From: Chloroflexota bacterium
GTDB lineage: Bacteria > Chloroflexota > UBA6077 > CF-72
Length of the DNA: 8,237 nt
NCBI GenBank assembly: GCA_019242065.1
Contig: JAFAWJ010000468.1
Span: 1-8,237 of the forward strand
Direction: 5' to 3'
In this document: piece after piece, positions 6,463 through 8,237 of the stretch
Numbering within the stretch: the first letter of the stretch is position 1
Layout: each line of letters starts with the position of its first letter
Translations under genes and position numbers: made by a program
Notes under the pieces: model-generated
What the model saw: only the letters and a program-made list of their open reading frames with translations
Database searches by the model: none
Told to the model about the DNA's origin: nothing

Positions 6463-7164
6463 TGCTGACGGTGGCGCGAGGTCCGGCCGCTGGCGGGGCG
6501 TGTGTGAGCGACTCACTCGCGCAGCGCATTGGCGCCTGGAGTCGGCGCCAGACAGCACGCGCCATCGTCAGAAGCGGAACCTTGACCTGCACGTCAGCGG
6601 GCTGGAGCACGTCCCTCAACACGGACCGGCCATTCTCGTGGCGCGCCACTATCACCACCTCTACGATGCGGTGGCTATCCTGGCCAGCGTATCGCGCGAG
6701 GTCCACGTGCTCATCGCCGCGGACTGGTTGGGTGACCCTGGCGCCTCGCGCTCATGCACCAACTGGCGGCGGCCGCGCGCTGGCCGATGGTCTGGCGCCA
6801 CGCAAGCGCCTGGCAGCTCAATCGCCAGGGTTACAGCGCCAGCCTGCGGCTGTTGGACGAAGGTCACGTGCTGCTGGTGTTTCCAGAGGGTTACCCCGCC
6901 ATCGATCCGCGACCGTCGAGACGGTCGGCGGATGAAGCGTTCCTGCCCTTCGACATTAGCTGCCTGGTGCTTGCCGAACGCGCAGCCCGAGAGGTGCCGC
7001 TGGTTCCCGTCGGATTGGTGTACGCCAGGCGCGATGGGGTCGGCTGGAGGGTCTGGCTCCGCTTCGGACCGGCGGTGCGGCATGCTCGCCGGGGACGGGA
7101 ACGGCCGGCCACGCTGGCTCGGCTCGAGTCGAGCGTGCGCGAGTTATCGACGCCGACCGTCTGA
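6462..7164 (+). pseudogene. PlsC-like acyltransferase of the carotenoid operon, frameshifted
   Basis: Predicted lysophosphatidate-acyltransferase-like enzyme that esterifies the carotenoid-bound sugar (role inferred from position, analogous to CrtO of staphyloxanthin synthesis). Starting at ATG 6462 (TAATG overlap with cruF), the protein passes through SLAQRIGAWSRRQTARAIVR. One missing base at the AA of 6572-6573 shifts it to the frame giving LDLHVSGLEHVP and ARHYHHLYDA (the active-site His/Asp region, 6647-6667). A second missing base near 6740-6742 shifts it to the frame giving LALMHQLAAAARWPMVWRH and VFPEGYPAIDP (the FPEG motif at 6880-6891), ending at the TGA at 7162-7164. With both bases restored the length is 234 residues. 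A GTG at 6500 in the middle frame would avoid the first shift, but the coupled start fits the rest of the operon better. The second shift is needed in any case. Confidence 0.78.
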
Positions 7165-8121
7165 GTGCGGGCGTGGGCCCGGCGGCCCGTTTCCGCCGGC
7201 AACAAGGCTCGCGATCGCATCCGCGGCCGCATCCGCGTTGGGTCCCACGTACATACCGTCGACTGATTCGCGCAGCGCCGCATCGCGGTTGAAGGCCTGA
7301 CCACCTAAGACCACGCGCGGGTGGGAACCTGGACCTTGCGCAAGCATCCGCGTCACGCCCCTGAGCGCACGCGCCGTCTCACGGCTCTGTGCCGACAGCG
7401 CCACCACCGCCGGATGTTGCTGTGCGACAAGATCTGCCAGCGCCTCCAGGGGTAGGTTCGGTCCGAGATATCGCACCGCAATTCCGCGCCGCGCCAGGAA
7501 AATCGAGACGAGCACAATGCCCACTTCGTGCCACTCGTCTGGCCCGCACGCGGTGAACACCAGCGGTCCGTCACCATCCGGCCGCTGATACGCGTTCAAC
7601 AGCGCAAACAATCTGGTTCGGATAAACGAGGTGATGTAGTGCTCGGCCGCAATCGACAGCTCGCCGGCGTGCCAGCGATCGCCGACCTCGATCAGCACTG
7701 GCTCGAAAACCTGCAGGCAGACGTCTTCTACCGAATACAGGGCGAAGGCTTCCGCGAGGGTCGCTTCCGCTCGGCTCGGGTCCAGCGCCAGGAGCGCGCT
7801 GAGTATTTCTGAGCGCAAGGATGCGAACGAGCGCGGTGCGGCCGCCGGCGCCCCGTTCGCGGGCGGCGGGGCGGCGTAGCCGTTGCGCAACATCGCGACG
7901 GCGCGACTGATGGCAACGCCCTGTGACGTCTGCTCGCTCAGCCAGCGGATGCCTGCCATGTCGCGTTCCGAATACAGTCGCTGGCCGCCCGCGTCGCGTT
8001 CGGGCGACGGGTAGCCGTAGCGCCGCTCCCATGCGCGGATGGTGGTCGCCGGTACGCCGGTGCGCTGCACAACCGCCGCGGTGTTGTACAGCGGCGCATC
8101 CGAGGCGTTATCGTCAGGCAC
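7144..8121 (-). CDS. CarH/LitR-type MerR regulator with B12 photosensor domain
   Basis: Likely light-responsive transcription repressor using adenosylcobalamin. Its 325 residues have the expected order: a MerR winged helix (about 11-78; TGVPATTIRAWERRYGYPSP followed by GGQRLYSERD), a Pro/Ala-rich linker (83-97), a helical cobalamin cap (about 98-180) and a Rossmann cobalamin-binding domain (about 185-300). Both photoreceptor signatures are intact: the W-x9-EH cap motif (W150, E160, H161) and the ExHxxG cobalt-ligand motif (E196, H198, G201). In characterised CarH, dark AdoCbl-bound tetramers repress carotenoid genes and light breaks the Co-C bond. The start is GTG 8121; only a weak ribosome-binding site precedes it. 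The gene converges on the carotenoid operon and overlaps its last gene by 21 bp. The Gly/Pro/Arg-rich tail is a small extension. The name carH is not assigned because CarA-like and LitR-like paralogs share this architecture. Confidence 0.92.
   Translation of the reverse strand: MPDDNASDAPLYNTAAVVQRTGVPATTIRAWERRYGYPSPERDAGGQRLYSERDMAGIRWLSEQTSQGVAISRAVAMLRNGYAAPPPANGAPAAAPRSFASLRSEILSALLALDPSRAEATLAEAFALYSVEDVCLQVFEPVLIEVGDRWHAGELSIAAEHYITSFIRTRLFALLNAYQRPDGDGPLVFTACGPDEWHEVGIVLVSIFLARRGIAVRYLGPNLPLEALADLVAQQHPAVVALSAQSRETARALRGVTRMLAQGPGSHPRVVLGGQAFNRDAALRESVDGMYVGPNADAAADAIASLVAGGNGPPGPRPHSDGRRR
7179..7199. terminator. Possible convergent-end hairpin
   Basis: CCGGCGG (7179-7185) and CCGCCGG (7193-7199) form a perfect 7-bp stem with a 7-nt loop, 15 bases past the acyltransferase stop and inside the 3' end of the opposing regulator gene. 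No T-tract directly follows, though the loop carries TTT. It could end the operon transcript; GC richness makes a chance stem possible. Confidence 0.3.
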
Positions 8122-8149
8122 TACCAGCAGCCTACCAGTGGCGCGCGCC

Positions 8150-8237
8150 TCATGACGGATTTGTCACGCCTTTGTCCATGGCAGTCGCAAACGCCAGGAT
8201 CAGTGACCTGACCTGGTGCCACGCGGGTAGCTTCGGT
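8150..8237 (-). CDS. Possible 3' end of an unidentified minus-strand gene
   Basis: On the minus strand one frame is open from the window edge to a TGA at 8150-8152 and reads LPAWHQVRSLILAFATAMDK, then GVTNPS. Third codon positions are mostly G or C, like the real genes here. If genuine, the gene would end 28 bases before the MerR start and might be co-transcribed with it. The segment is too short for family recognition, and a non-coding intergenic interval is equally possible. A plus-strand ATG at 8178 is also open to the window edge but lacks a ribosome-binding site. Confidence 0.2.
   Translation of the reverse strand, partial: PKLPAWHQVRSLILAFATAMDKGVTNPS
8159..8178 (-). promoter_or_regulatory. 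Paired TTTGTC repeats upstream of the MerR gene
   Basis: TTTGTC occurs at 8160-8165 and again at 8171-8176 on the plus strand, exactly 11 bp apart (GACAAA on the regulator's own strand), about 40-55 bases before its GTG. The second copy fits the TGTnnA core of the repeats at 1132-1164; the first lacks the final A. TGGACA (complement of 8173-8178) could serve as a -35 element, but I find no good -10. It may be an autoregulatory site, or chance. Confidence 0.25.

Noticed and set aside
1..8237. CRISPR arrays, insertion sequences, tRNA or rRNA genes, phage genes
   Set aside because: I saw no regularly spaced long repeats, transposase-like proteins, terminal inverted repeats or RNA gene signatures anywhere in the window.

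Overview
The window is GC-rich bacterial DNA with GTG starts, tight gene packing and mostly G or C in third codon positions. The protein set, especially the MerR/B12 regulator and the hydratase, glycosyltransferase and acyltransferase trio, reads like an actinobacterial or Chloroflexota-type genome. Chloroflexota is my better guess, at low confidence, because no rRNA or other lineage marker is present.

Layout. Bases 1-833 hold the tail of a ferritin-like/DUF892-like gene that overlaps a small glyoxalase/VOC gene; the VOC gene carries one frameshift. Bases 834-1114 have no convincing gene but contain a run of short GC-rich hairpins. At 1115-1164 there is a candidate sigma70 promoter overlapped by three 11-bp direct repeats. 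From 1156 to 7164 there is one co-directional cluster: a YjbQ/UPF0047 protein, a small zinc-ribbon protein, phytoene synthase (crtB), phytoene desaturase (crtI), a family-2 glycosyltransferase, a CruF-type carotenoid hydratase (DUF422) and a PlsC-like acyltransferase. From the zinc-ribbon gene onward every gene overlaps the next by 1 or 4 bases, as expected for one translationally coupled operon. On the opposite strand, converging on it and overlapping its last gene by 21 bp, is a MerR-family regulator with a cobalamin-binding domain of the CarH/LitR photoreceptor type.

How it fits together (inference). CrtB and CrtI would make lycopene or a related acyclic carotene. CruF would hydrate the psi end, the glycosyltransferase would add a sugar to the new hydroxyl, and the acyltransferase would esterify that sugar, giving a membrane carotenoid glycoside ester. 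No cyclase and no GGPP synthase lie in the window. The CarH-like protein has both adenosylcobalamin photoreceptor signatures and is a natural candidate to repress the operon in the dark. The 11-bp repeats over the operon promoter have the spacing reported for CarH operators.

Sequence integrity. The VOC, glycosyltransferase and acyltransferase genes need a total of five single-base indels to restore full-length family proteins. Each can be explained as a homopolymer-length change, so sequencing or assembly error is at least as likely as true gene decay.
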